Positions 37,367 to 47,834 of a stretch of DNA of 64,000 nucleotides are shown here, in pieces. Source of the stretch: Pseudarthrobacter defluvii (GTDB lineage Bacteria > Actinomycetota > Actinomycetes > Actinomycetales > Micrococcaceae); NCBI RefSeq assembly GCF_030816725.1, contig NZ_JAUSYG010000001.1, positions 3,472,001 through 3,536,000 on the forward strand, written 5' to 3'. The translations under genes and the position numbers were made by a program. Within the stretch, counting starts at the first letter, position 1, and each line of letters starts with the position of its first letter. Under the pieces are notes generated by a model. That model ran no database searches. It saw nothing but the letters and a program-made list of their open reading frames with translations, and had not been told where the DNA came from.

Positions 37367-37573
37367 TCCGAGGGACACGGCATCAAAGCGACGCGGCAGG
37401 CAAGCAACGAACAGGCCGACAACGATCGTGAGTGCCGGAGAAAGAAGACGCACACCTTGTCCGCGCCCCCCCCCCGCTGCCTGCACATGCCCGTCACCTA
37501 GGCCTCTGCACCGTGGCGACGTGCCCAGGGGCGGCCGGCGGAGCCGTACCCAAGGCGACGGACCGAAGCCCTT

Positions 37574-37658
37574 GTGGGACGGGTATCCGGAAGCGTGCGT
37601 CCAAGGGAGCGACACGTCCGCTCAGCGGGCGTCTTCGCGACCGAGCACGCGGAGGATG
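37574..37658 (-). repeat. Right arm of the 85-bp inverted repeat
   Basis: This is the partner of the left arm, in opposite orientation, ending about 70 bp before the stop of gcvT. Several of the eight differences are transitions. If transcribed, the two arms could fold into a very long hairpin. A decayed transposon-like element (MITE) or a large structured RNA are both possible. No transposase is present. Confidence 0.9.
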
Positions 37659-37725
37659 CCGGTCCCACCGGGCCCAAGGCAACCACCGATGTTTCGACAA
37701 GGTGACGACGGCGCGGCATAAGGGA

Positions 37726-38874
37726 CTACTTGAGGCGCTTGTAGAACGGGAGGTCGACGACTTCGAAAGGCTCTGCCTTGCCGCGGAGGTCGATGTCCAA
37801 AGCCGTGCCGGGCGCCGAGTGCTCGACGTCGACGTAGGCCATGGCGATGGGGTACCCGAGGGTGGGTGAGGGCTGGCCGGAGGTGACTTCGCCGACCGTG
37901 ACGCCGTCCTTGACCACGGGGTAGTGCGCGCGGCCGGCGCGGCGGCCCTGGCCTTTGAGCCCCACGAGGCGGCGGCCGGAGGTCCTTCCGGCGCCGGCTT
38001 CCTTTTTGGCGGCCAGGACCGCTTTGCCGACGAAGTCGCCTTCCTTGGAGAGCGCGACGACGGCGCCCAGGCCGGCGGCAAACGGGTCGCCCTGCAGCGA
38101 GAGTTCGTTGCCGTACAGCGGCATGCCTGCCTCAAGGCGGAGGGAGTCGCGGGAGGCGAGCCCTGCGGGGGTCAGCTCACCTTCGTCGGCGATGGCGATG
38201 AGTGCCTGCCAGAGCGCTGGTGCGTCGTGGTTGTCCACGAAGATCTCGAACCCGTCCTCACCGGTGTATCCGGTACGGGCGAGCAGGAGATCCTTGCCCG
38301 CGCCGCCCACCAGGAACGGAACCTCCACGGCGGCGTAGTACTTCAGGTCCATGACCAGAGAGTGCTGGGCGGCCGGGACCAGGCGCAGCAGGAGTTCCTG
38401 CGCCGTGGGGCCCTGTACGGCGATCAACGACGTCTCGGCGGAGGCGTCCTGCACCACCACGTCGAACCCTGCAGCCCGTTCCTGCAGCGCCGCCGCGACC
38501 ACGGCGGCGTTGCCCGCGTTGGGCACCACCAGGAAGACGTCGGTGCCGTCCGCCGCGGCGGGGCGGCGGTAGGTGATGAGGTCGTCGATGATGCCGCCGT
38601 CCTCGTTGCAGATCAGCGAGTACTTGGCCTTGCCCACCGCCATGGCGGAGATCTTCCCCACCAGCGCATAATCCAGGAAGGCCGCAGCGTCCGGCCCGGT
38701 CACCCAGACCTCCCCCATGTGGGAGAGGTCGAACAGGCCTGCGGCCTTTCGAACCGCGTGGTGTTCGGCCAGTTCGGAGCTGTATTTAAGCGGCATTTGC
38801 CACCCCCCGAAGTCGGTGAAGGAGGCGGCCAGCTTCTTGTGCTCGTCGTACAGCGCTGTGTATTTCTCGGTCAT
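37726..38874 (-). CDS. gcvT: Glycine cleavage system aminomethyltransferase GcvT
   Basis: GcvT takes the aminomethyl group from the H protein, releases ammonia and passes the one-carbon unit to tetrahydrofolate. The 382-residue protein has FTDFGGWQMPLKYSSE, LFDLSHMGEVWVTG and GYTGEDGFEIFV, typical of the family. The ATG chosen has GAGGAC 9 nt upstream and starts 11 bp after the gcvP stop, so the two are translated from one transcript. The H protein that must partner it is not encoded in this window. Confidence 0.95.
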   Translation of the reverse strand: MTEKYTALYDEHKKLAASFTDFGGWQMPLKYSSELAEHHAVRKAAGLFDLSHMGEVWVTGPDAAAFLDYALVGKISAMAVGKAKYSLICNEDGGIIDDLITYRRPAAADGTDVFLVVPNAGNAAVVAAALQERAAGFDVVVQDASAETSLIAVQGPTAQELLLRLVPAAQHSLVMDLKYYAAVEVPFLVGGAGKDLLLARTGYTGEDGFEIFVDNHDAPALWQALIAIADEGELTPAGLASRDSLRLEAGMPLYGNELSLQGDPFAAGLGAVVALSKEGDFVGKAVLAAKKEAGAGRTSGRRLVGLKGQGRRAGRAHYPVVKDGVTVGEVTSGQPSPTLGYPIAMAYVDVEHSAPGTALDIDLRGKAEPFEVVDLPFYKRLK

Positions 38875-38885
38875 GGCGGCAGTCC

Positions 38886-41738
<2,853 letters not shown>

Positions 41739-41789
41739 GAAGGAACTCCATTTATTCAGGCGGCGCAGGGTACGCCACAGCTATTGGGT

Positions 41790-42025
41790 TCCTCCCCGCT
41801 CTGTATTGGACCTGAGAGTTTCCGCGTTTCCTGCCTTGGCAGGACCCGCTTGCACCGTCGGTGAGCACAACAGCCTTCCGTTCCCACAGTGGAGGGAGGG
41901 AAACTGCCTGCTGCTTTCCAGAGGCGCCTCGCCGCGGCGGTACAGGGGCCTGCGAGATTCCTGGGGAGGATTTGCTCCTACGGCGCCTGCCTGTACTTCC
42001 GGCAGAACTCTCCCGCCGCAGATCA
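41790..42025 (-). promoter_or_regulatory. Tandem glycine riboswitch of the gcv operon
   Basis: Two glycine aptamers lie end to end on the minus strand. The first has GCGGGAGAG, GGCGCCGTAGGAGCAAATCC and AATCTCGCAGGCCCCTGTAC. The second has ACCGACGGTGCAAG, AAACTCTCAGGTCC and ACAGAGCGGGGAGGA. The second ends about 50 nt before the gcvP start. Glycine binding normally raises expression. Most of the 382-bp gap between gcvP and the tetR gene is taken up by it. Confidence 0.93.
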
Positions 42026-42120
42026 AAGGCTATTCACTTGTTGGATCATGACGGCCGGTGACAGCCCTCACAACTCTCCATTGTCCTACGGTGCAACCCC
42101 TCCCGGCAAATGGGCGGCGG

Positions 42121-42657
42121 CTACCTGCGCAGCCGCTCCAAGGCGGCCAGCAGTTCCTCCACGTCAGCGGCTGCTCCCCCCGGCGGCACAGGGGCCACGG
42201 ACAGCATGGCATTGAAGTACAGGCCGTCACCCATGTAAAGGACAGCCTTTGCCAGCCCCGGGCCCACGTCCGCGGCAATTTCGTCCAGCCAGCGTTGCTG
42301 GATGGCGGCGAACCGCCGGCGCGTCTCTTCATGCGCCACCTCCGCAAGCCTGGTGGCGGCCACAATGGCCCGGTCAAGGGGCGTATCCGCCCACACGGAG
42401 GAACGGATGAAGTAGGCGGCGGCACCTTCTTCCGCCGCCGCCATGGCATCGGCATCCGCTTTTGCCAGGCCTTCCAGCCGGTCAAGCAGCACGGCTATGA
42501 GCGCTTCCTTGTTGGGAAAGTGGTACAGCAGTCCGCCTTTGGACACTCCAGCCTTGCGTGCAACGGCATCAAGGGTTGCAGCCCGCTCCCCCACCTCGAT
42601 CAGCAGGGACTCGAAGGCATCAAGGACCGCATCGCGGGCAACAGGCTTTCTGGGCAT
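42121..42657 (-). CDS. TetR-family repressor of the adjacent efflux gene
   Basis: The 178-residue protein has a TetR helix-turn-helix (about residues 12-45: LDAVARKAGVSKGGLLYHFP) and a ligand-binding helical domain beyond. It is divergent from an MFS drug-efflux gene and a perfect palindrome lies between them, the standard arrangement for a local repressor that releases on binding a toxic compound. The start MPRKPVARD is chosen by family form; an in-frame ATG pair 4-5 codons upstream is also possible as each is preceded by a GGAAGG-like site. Confidence 0.9.
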   Translation of the reverse strand: MPRKPVARDAVLDAFESLLIEVGERAATLDAVARKAGVSKGGLLYHFPNKEALIAVLLDRLEGLAKADADAMAAAEEGAAAYFIRSSVWADTPLDRAIVAATRLAEVAHEETRRRFAAIQQRWLDEIAADVGPGLAKAVLYMGDGLYFNAMLSVAPVPPGGAAADVEELLAALERLRR

Positions 42658-42712
42658 GCCTTCCATCATGCCTTCCGCCGGTCCGGAAGGCACAAGCCCA
42701 GGCACCTCGCCG

Positions 42713-42740
42713 TAACTATACCGTCTGGACGGTATAGTTA
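42713..42740. promoter_or_regulatory. Perfect palindromic operator for the TetR regulator
   Basis: TAACTATACCGTC and GACGGTATAGTTA form a perfect 13-bp inverted repeat around TG. It lies 55 bp upstream of the repressor start and only 4 bp before the ATG of the MFS gene, so it can control both. The placement on the efflux side implies a leaderless or nearly leaderless message. The TACCGTC core with a flanking TATA recalls operators of multidrug TetR proteins. Confidence 0.9.
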
Positions 42741-42744
42741 CCTC

Positions 42745-44301
42745 ATGCCGATTTTCACCATCCAAGCGACCTCGCGCCCGGACAACATCGCTTCACGCCC
42801 GCCGCACCGCGACTGGCTGGCGCTGGGCCTGCTGATGTTTCCCGTGCTGCTGGTGGCCGTGGACAACACCGCTCTTACCTTCGCCCTGCCCGCCATTGCA
42901 CGCTCCCTGGAGCCCTCGGGTGTGCAGCTGCTCTGGATCGTGGACGCCTATCCGCTGGTGCTGGCCGGATTGCTGGTGTCCATGGGCAGCCTGGGTGACC
43001 GGATCGGCCGGCGGCGCCTGCTGGTCATCGGCAGCATTGGTTTTGCCGCGCTCTCTGCCGCCACCGCCTTTGCCACGACCCCCGAGTGGCTGATCGCCGG
43101 CCGGGCCGCCTTGGGCTTCTTCGGGGCCATGCTGATGCCGTCCACACTGTCGCTGATCCGCAACATCTTCCCCGAGCCCAACCGGCGGAGGCTGGCCGTA
43201 GCCATCTGGGCGGCAGGGTTCTCCGGCGGCGCCGCCCTGGGGCCCATTCTTGGCGGCTGGCTGGTGGAGCATTTCTGGTGGGGCGCTGTATTCCTTGTGG
43301 CGGTACCCCTCATGATCCCCCTGCTGGTGCTGGGACCGGCCCTCATCCCGGAGTCGAAGGATCCCGCGCCGGGGAAGGTGGACATTGCCAGCATCCTGCT
43401 CTCCCTGCTGGTCATGGTGCCGGTGGTCTACGGCATCAAGGCATTGGCCACCGAGGGGCCGGACGCGGCGGGGCTGGGAGCGGTTGCCTTCGGCCTGGCC
43501 ATGGGGGTGGTGTTCGTGCAGCGGCAGCTCCGCCTGGAGCACCCGCTGCTGGACATGTCGCTGTTCCGCAACAGGGTGTTCAGCATGGCCATCTGCGCCA
43601 ACATCCTGGCCCTGTTTTCCTTCAACGGGTTCATCCTGTTCCTTGCCCAGCACCTGCAGCTCCTCGAAGGCATGGCCCCGTCGGCGGCAGGGGTTGCCAT
43701 GCTCCCCGCGCTGGCAGCCACCGTGGTGGCCGGCCTGGTGGTGGTGCCGCTGGTCCGCAAGGTCCGGCCGGGTTTCGTGGTGGCTGCGGGGCTGGCGTTC
43801 AGCGCCGCCGGTTACAGCATGGTGACGTTCGGGAACCACGACGGCGGCCCGTCCCTGCTGCTGGCCGCCCTCCTGGTCCTGGCGCTGGGTGTGGGCACGG
43901 CGGAGACCATCTCAAACGACCTCATCCTCGGTTCCGCCCCGCCGGCAAAATCAGGGGCGGCCGCGGCCATTTCCGAGACGGGCTACGAGGTGGGCTCACT
44001 GCTGGGGACCGCCGTCCTGGGATCCATCCTGACGGCCTCCTACCAGCAAAACCTTCGGCTGCCCGCAGGACTGGACGGCATGCTGCCCGGGCCCGTCCTG
44101 CACAACGCCGGGGAAACATTGGCGGGCGCAGTGGAAGCGGCCAACCTCCTGCCCGCGCCGCTCGCCGCCGCGTCCCACGGCGCCGCTGCGGCAGCGTTCG
44201 ACTCCGGGGTGCACATCACTGCGGCGATCGGGCTGGTACTGATGGCGACGGCGGCAGTCCTCGCCGCCGTCGTGCTTCGGAAAGTGCCAAAGGCCGCCTA
44301 A
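42745..44301 (+). CDS. MFS multidrug efflux transporter, 14-helix DHA2 type
   Basis: The 518-residue protein has about 14 membrane helices and the DHA2/QacA-LfrA motifs: MFPVLLVAVDNTALTFALPA in helix 1, GSLGDRIGRRRLLVIG (motif A) and AGFSGGAALGPILGGWL (motif C, antiporter). Such pumps export cationic dyes and drugs using the proton gradient. The ATG lies 4 bp after the operator with no ribosome site, so it is probably leaderless. Paired with the divergent TetR gene. Confidence 0.92.
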   Translation: MPIFTIQATSRPDNIASRPPHRDWLALGLLMFPVLLVAVDNTALTFALPAIARSLEPSGVQLLWIVDAYPLVLAGLLVSMGSLGDRIGRRRLLVIGSIGFAALSAATAFATTPEWLIAGRAALGFFGAMLMPSTLSLIRNIFPEPNRRRLAVAIWAAGFSGGAALGPILGGWLVEHFWWGAVFLVAVPLMIPLLVLGPALIPESKDPAPGKVDIASILLSLLVMVPVVYGIKALATEGPDAAGLGAVAFGLAMGVVFVQRQLRLEHPLLDMSLFRNRVFSMAICANILALFSFNGFILFLAQHLQLLEGMAPSAAGVAMLPALAATVVAGLVVVPLVRKVRPGFVVAAGLAFSAAGYSMVTFGNHDGGPSLLLAALLVLALGVGTAETISNDLILGSAPPAKSGAAAAISETGYEVGSLLGTAVLGSILTASYQQNLRLPAGLDGMLPGPVLHNAGETLAGAVEAANLLPAPLAAASHGAAAAAFDSGVHITAAIGLVLMATAAVLAAVVLRKVPKAA

Positions 44302-44337
44302 CGGCAGCTAGCCCCAACAGCCCAATGCACACAAAAA

Positions 44338-44376
44338 GGCGCCCGGCGACGGGGACCAACCCCGGCGCCGGGCGCC
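44338..44376 (-). terminator. Rho-independent terminator of dps
   Basis: An 11-bp GGCGCCCGGCG/CGCCGGGCGCC stem is followed on the minus strand by TTTTTGTG. It lies just beyond the dps stop and between two convergent genes, so it may also slow the incoming MFS transcript. Confidence 0.88.
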
Positions 44377-44390
44377 CTCTGGAATATCCG

Positions 44391-44870
44391 CTACTTGGAG
44401 TCGGCGGCCGTGACCTTGGCGGTGGGCTTCATGTTTTCCGCCTGCACCATCCAGGCGAACTGCTCCAGCCGGGCGATGAACTCGTGCAGGAGATCCGCGG
44501 AGGTGGGGTCCTCCTCGTCCACTTCGTCATGGACCTTGCGCATGGTGCCCACGGCAGCCTCCATGGCGGCGACCATCCGCTCGATGGCATCTTCGGTGCT
44601 GATCAGCCCTTCGGGGAACTGGGCCAGACTGGTTGTTTCGGCAACGGTGGCGCTGCGGCCGTCGGGAAGCGCGTGCAGGGCACGCATGCGCTCGGCGGTA
44701 TCGTCGGCGAACTGGCGCGCAGCGTCCACGATCTCATCCAGCTGCAGGTGGAGGTCGCGGAAGTTGGTGCCCACGATGTTCCAGTGCGCCTGCTTGCCCT
44801 GAACGTGAAGCTCGATCAGGTCCGCCAGGACAGCCTGCAGGTTGTTGGTCAGTGTCGGTGAAGCTTTCAT
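44391..44870 (-). CDS. dps: Dps-family ferritin-like DNA protection protein
   Basis: The 159-residue protein is a Dps dodecamer subunit that oxidises and stores iron and protects DNA in starvation and oxidative stress. The ferroxidase ligands lie in KQAHWNIVG and LHLQLDEIVDAARQFAD. The N-terminal tail is short and not very basic, so direct DNA binding may be weak. It is a single gene with its own terminator. Whether the ideR regulator here controls it cannot be seen: no iron box is visible upstream. Confidence 0.92.
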   Translation of the reverse strand: MKASPTLTNNLQAVLADLIELHVQGKQAHWNIVGTNFRDLHLQLDEIVDAARQFADDTAERMRALHALPDGRSATVAETTSLAQFPEGLISTEDAIERMVAAMEAAVGTMRKVHDEVDEEDPTSADLLHEFIARLEQFAWMVQAENMKPTAKVTAADSK

Positions 44871-44982
44871 GCATCCTCCTCAAATGGTCCAGTACGGCAG
44901 ACGCTACCAGCCGCAGTCGGCGCGGCGGCAGGGCAAAAGGCAATTTCTCAGTGAGCTTACTAATTCCGAAAACCAGTCATAA

Positions 44983-45051
44983 ACGAATGTGGTTCATATT
45001 GCGTCTTGCATCACAGGGCCGCCGCCCCCATACTAAATGAACGCCATTCAT
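44983..45051 (+). promoter_or_regulatory. Pair of related imperfect palindromes upstream of the APC permease
   Basis: ACGAATGTGGTTCATAT (44983-44999) and, on the opposite strand, ATGAATGGCGTTCATTT (45035-45051) share 13 of 17 positions. Each is a partial palindrome of GAATG and GTTCAT. They are 52 bp apart in the 222-bp gap before the permease and may be the operators of a GntR- or IclR-type regulator not in the window. Confidence 0.5.
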
Positions 45052-45092
45052 ATAGTGACGTCCGTCTCACAGCCTTTCCAGAAAGCGGTGCC

Positions 45093-46649
45093 ATGACAGA
45101 GACAATCCGCACCAGTACTTCCAAGTCCGGTCCGCACGTACACGCGCCCTCCGCGGACGGCTTCAGCGCCAAGGGCCTCAAGGGCGGGCAGCTCGGGCTC
45201 CTGGCCGTCGTCGTCCTGGGCATTTCAACCATCGCCCCCGCCTACACCCTCACCAGCGCACTGGGCCCCACCGTCAACGAAGCCGGCCTCCAGCTGCCAG
45301 TCATCTTCCTGATCGGGTTCATCCCCATGATCCTGGTCTCGCTCGCATACAGGGAGCTCAACGCCGACTCCCCGGACAGCGGCACCACCTTCACCTGGGT
45401 GACCAAGGCCTTCGGGCCCTGGATCGGCTGGATGGGCGGCTGGGGCCTGCTGGCGGCCAACATCATCGTGCTGTCCAACCTTGCCGGCGTCGCCGTCGAC
45501 TTCTTCTACCTCTTCCTGTCACAGCTCACCGGCTCCCCCGAGCTCGCGGACCTGGCGGACAACAAAGCGCTGAACGTCCTCACCTGCTTCGTTTTCGTGG
45601 CGCTGGCCGTCTGGGTCAGCTACCGCGGCCTGCACACCACCAAGCTGGTGCAGTACAGCCTGGTGGGTTTCCAGCTGCTGGTGCTGGGCCTGTTCGTGGG
45701 GATGGCCTTCGCCAACTGGTCCAGCTCAGAAACAGCGATCCCGTTCAGCTGGGACTGGTTCGACGTCACCAAGATCGAAACCTTCGGGCAGGTTGCCGCC
45801 GGCATCTCACTGTCGATCTTCGTGTACTGGGGCTGGGACGTTTGCCTCACGGTCAATGAGGAGACGGCCAACGGCAAGAAGACCGCCGGCGTGGCAGGCA
45901 CGCTGACCGCCGTCATCGTCCTTGCCATCTACCTCCTGGTGAGCATCGCCACCATGATGTTCGCCGGCGTCGGAGATACGGGCAACGGCCTGAACAACGC
46001 CGAAAACCACGAGAACATCTTCACCGCGCTTGCATCCCCCATCATGGGTCCCTTCGCCATCCTGATGTCCCTCGCGGTGCTCTCCAGCTCCGCCGCATCC
46101 CTGCAGTCAACTTTCATGTCACCCTCCCGGAGCCTGCTGGCCATGGCCCACTACGGCGCGCTGCCCGAGCCGTTCAGCCGCATCAGCAGGAAGTTTGCGA
46201 CGCCGGGCTTCGCCACCATCGCGGCCGGGGTGCTGTCCGCGGGCTTCTACGCGGTGATGCACGTGGTCAGCGAGAACGTCCTGAATGACACCATCCTGGC
46301 CCTCGGCCTGATGATCTGCTTCTACTACGGCCTCACCGCTTTGGCCTGCACCTGGTACTTCCGCCACAGCCTGTTCAACAGCGTTCGCCACTTCATGTTC
46401 CGGCTGGTCTGTCCGGTGGTTGGCGGTGTGGGCCTGTTCGTGGTGTTCGTCCAGACCGCAGTGGACAGCCTTGCCCCCGAGTTCGGCAGCGGTTCCGAGG
46501 TCTTCGGTGTGGGCCTCGTCTTCATCCTGGGCATCGGCATCCTGGCCCTGGGCGCCGTCGTCATGCTGGCCATGTCCCGCACGCACCCCGGCTTCTTCCG
46601 CGGGGAAACCCTCAAGCGGGACACTCCCGCCCTGGTGGTTCCGGAGTAG
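45093..46649 (+). CDS. APC-family amino acid permease
   Basis: The 518-residue protein has about 12 membrane helices and the amino acid-polyamine-organocation family start GLLAVVVLGISTIAPAYTL. It also has PDSGTTFTWVTKAFGPWIGW in helices 2-3 and the polar segment YWGWDVCLTVNEET in helix 6. It likely imports an amino acid or amine by proton or ion symport. The substrate is not determined. It has paired operators upstream and a strong terminator downstream and so is a single-gene unit. AAAGCGG precedes the ATG. Confidence 0.9.
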   Translation: MTETIRTSTSKSGPHVHAPSADGFSAKGLKGGQLGLLAVVVLGISTIAPAYTLTSALGPTVNEAGLQLPVIFLIGFIPMILVSLAYRELNADSPDSGTTFTWVTKAFGPWIGWMGGWGLLAANIIVLSNLAGVAVDFFYLFLSQLTGSPELADLADNKALNVLTCFVFVALAVWVSYRGLHTTKLVQYSLVGFQLLVLGLFVGMAFANWSSSETAIPFSWDWFDVTKIETFGQVAAGISLSIFVYWGWDVCLTVNEETANGKKTAGVAGTLTAVIVLAIYLLVSIATMMFAGVGDTGNGLNNAENHENIFTALASPIMGPFAILMSLAVLSSSAASLQSTFMSPSRSLLAMAHYGALPEPFSRISRKFATPGFATIAAGVLSAGFYAVMHVVSENVLNDTILALGLMICFYYGLTALACTWYFRHSLFNSVRHFMFRLVCPVVGGVGLFVVFVQTAVDSLAPEFGSGSEVFGVGLVFILGIGILALGAVVMLAMSRTHPGFFRGETLKRDTPALVVPE

Positions 46650-46664
46650 GCCGCCAACCGAAAA

Positions 46665-46699
46665 GGTGCCGTGCCTCAGCGGGGGCGCGGCACCTTTTT
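46665..46699 (+). terminator. Rho-independent terminator of the APC permease gene
   Basis: A GGTGCCGTGCC/GGCGCGGCACC hairpin followed by TTTTT lies 16 nt after the stop codon on the plus strand. Confidence 0.92.
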
Positions 46700-46734
46700 G
46701 CTTGCAGACGGTCTGACCGACGACGGAGGGTCCG

Positions 46735-47280
46735 TCACCAGTAATGCGCCACGTCGATCACCAGGCGGGAGCCGGAACCGGGACCGTCGAGGGTGAAGAC
46801 ACGGAACGGCAGGCGGGCCCGGACTCCAAGCCCCAGGCTTGTATACCCTTCAAAGCTTCCGGCGGACACCACCTGGCGGAAGGTCTGGTAACCGGAAACG
46901 TTGCTGAGTTCATTCCTGTCCGAAGGGTTGTAGGTGGGGTTGCCGTTCTGGTCGTAGGACGGCGCCTTAATGCTGATGTGAAGGCGTGCGCCGCCCCGTA
47001 CCGGAATGACCGCCCCTGAGCCTTCCTGCTCGATCCGCGGCACATACTGCACCGTGTAGGAGACAGCAGGGCCGTTAAGGTCCACCACCAGGCGGTCGAA
47101 GCAGTAATGCTGCCCGGTGCGGACGTCGGTGACCGATGCGGTACCGGTGTCCTGCCCGGATTTCGCCAGCGAGCCCCAGGTGAGCCCGCAGTAGGGAGCC
47201 GCCGAGGCAGGCCCCTGGACCACGATTCCGAGCCCTACAGCCAGCAGGATGGCTGCGAGCCAGACGGAGAACTTTTTCAT
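46735..47280 (-). CDS. Secreted AMIN-like domain protein
   Basis: The 181-residue protein begins with a Sec signal peptide (MKKFSVWLAAILLAVGLGIV, cut after PASAA near residue 28). The mature part is a beta-rich domain of about 150 residues (HYCFDRLVVDLNG, GYQTFRQVVSAGSFEGYTS, FRVFTLDGPG, SRLVIDVAHYW at the end) like the AMIN-type, wall-associating fold known in actinobacterial secreted proteins. It probably binds the envelope but no enzyme site is visible. Cys31 and Cys60 may form a disulfide. Confidence 0.82.
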   Translation of the reverse strand: MKKFSVWLAAILLAVGLGIVVQGPASAAPYCGLTWGSLAKSGQDTGTASVTDVRTGQHYCFDRLVVDLNGPAVSYTVQYVPRIEQEGSGAVIPVRGGARLHISIKAPSYDQNGNPTYNPSDRNELSNVSGYQTFRQVVSAGSFEGYTSLGLGVRARLPFRVFTLDGPGSGSRLVIDVAHYW

Positions 47281-47386
47281 TGCTGTGCCATCCAGGATTC
47301 AACGCCATTCGATGCTTCCAGCGTAGGAGTGTTGCGGCCCGGAAACGAGGACCATTTTGATAACGACGGCGGCCTCAGACAAAGAA

Positions 47387-47417
47387 GCGCCGGCCACCCT
47401 TCAGGGGTGCCCGGCGC
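47387..47417 (-). terminator. Hairpin terminator of the DUF4193 gene
   Basis: GCGCCGGGCACCCCT and AGGGTGGCCGGCGC pair around a 2-nt gap on the minus strand with one mismatch, followed by TTCTTTGT. It lies about 20 nt past the DUF4193 stop. Confidence 0.8.
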
Positions 47418-47439
47418 CGGGAAAAACCAGGAAGAAGCT

Positions 47440-47742
47440 CTAGCCTTCGCAGTCGCGGCAGTACTTCAGGCCGTCCTTCTCACGGGCAACCTGTGACCGG
47501 TGGCGGACCAGGAAGCAGGACGAGCAGGTGAACTCATCGGACTGCTCGGGGACCACGATGACGGTCAGTTCCTCGTTGGACAGGTCTGCGCCGGGCAGGT
47601 CGATGCCCTCGGCGGTGTCGGTTTCATCGACATCGATAACAGCGGTCTGCGCGTTGCCGCTCCGTGACGCCTGGAGGGCCTCGAGCGAGTCAGCGGGCGA
47701 CTCTTCTTCCTGCTTGCGTGGAGCATCGTAATCGGTAGCCAT
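47440..47742 (-). CDS. DUF4193 zinc-ribbon protein
   Basis: The 100-residue protein is a conserved actinobacterial DUF4193 member. The N-terminal 65 residues are acidic and rich in Ser, Asp and Glu. The C-terminal part carries two Cys pairs, CSSC and CRDC, which should bind zinc (EFTCSSCFLVRHRSQVARE). This resembles small RNA-polymerase-linked or regulatory zinc proteins, but no function is proven. GAAAGTGA precedes the ATG at MATDYDAP, and a strong hairpin follows. Confidence 0.87.
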   Translation of the reverse strand: MATDYDAPRKQEEESPADSLEALQASRSGNAQTAVIDVDETDTAEGIDLPGADLSNEELTVIVVPEQSDEFTCSSCFLVRHRSQVAREKDGLKYCRDCEG

Positions 47743-47834
47743 AGCGTGTTCACTTTCGTTGCTGCACAGCGCCATTCCAGGCACCTCAGTGAAGCAGTTT
47801 AGGGCATTATCACGCCAGTGGGGCAATAGTGTGC

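Noticed and set aside
37214..37615. 133-codon frame in the gcvT-sdaA gap
   Set aside because: It runs across one inverted arm and the C10 tract, has no ribosome site and no similarity to GcvH or any family I recognise.
42058..42744. Upstream extension of the efflux gene frame
   Set aside because: It overlaps the whole TetR gene and the operator; the conserved MFS protein begins at the ATG next to the operator.
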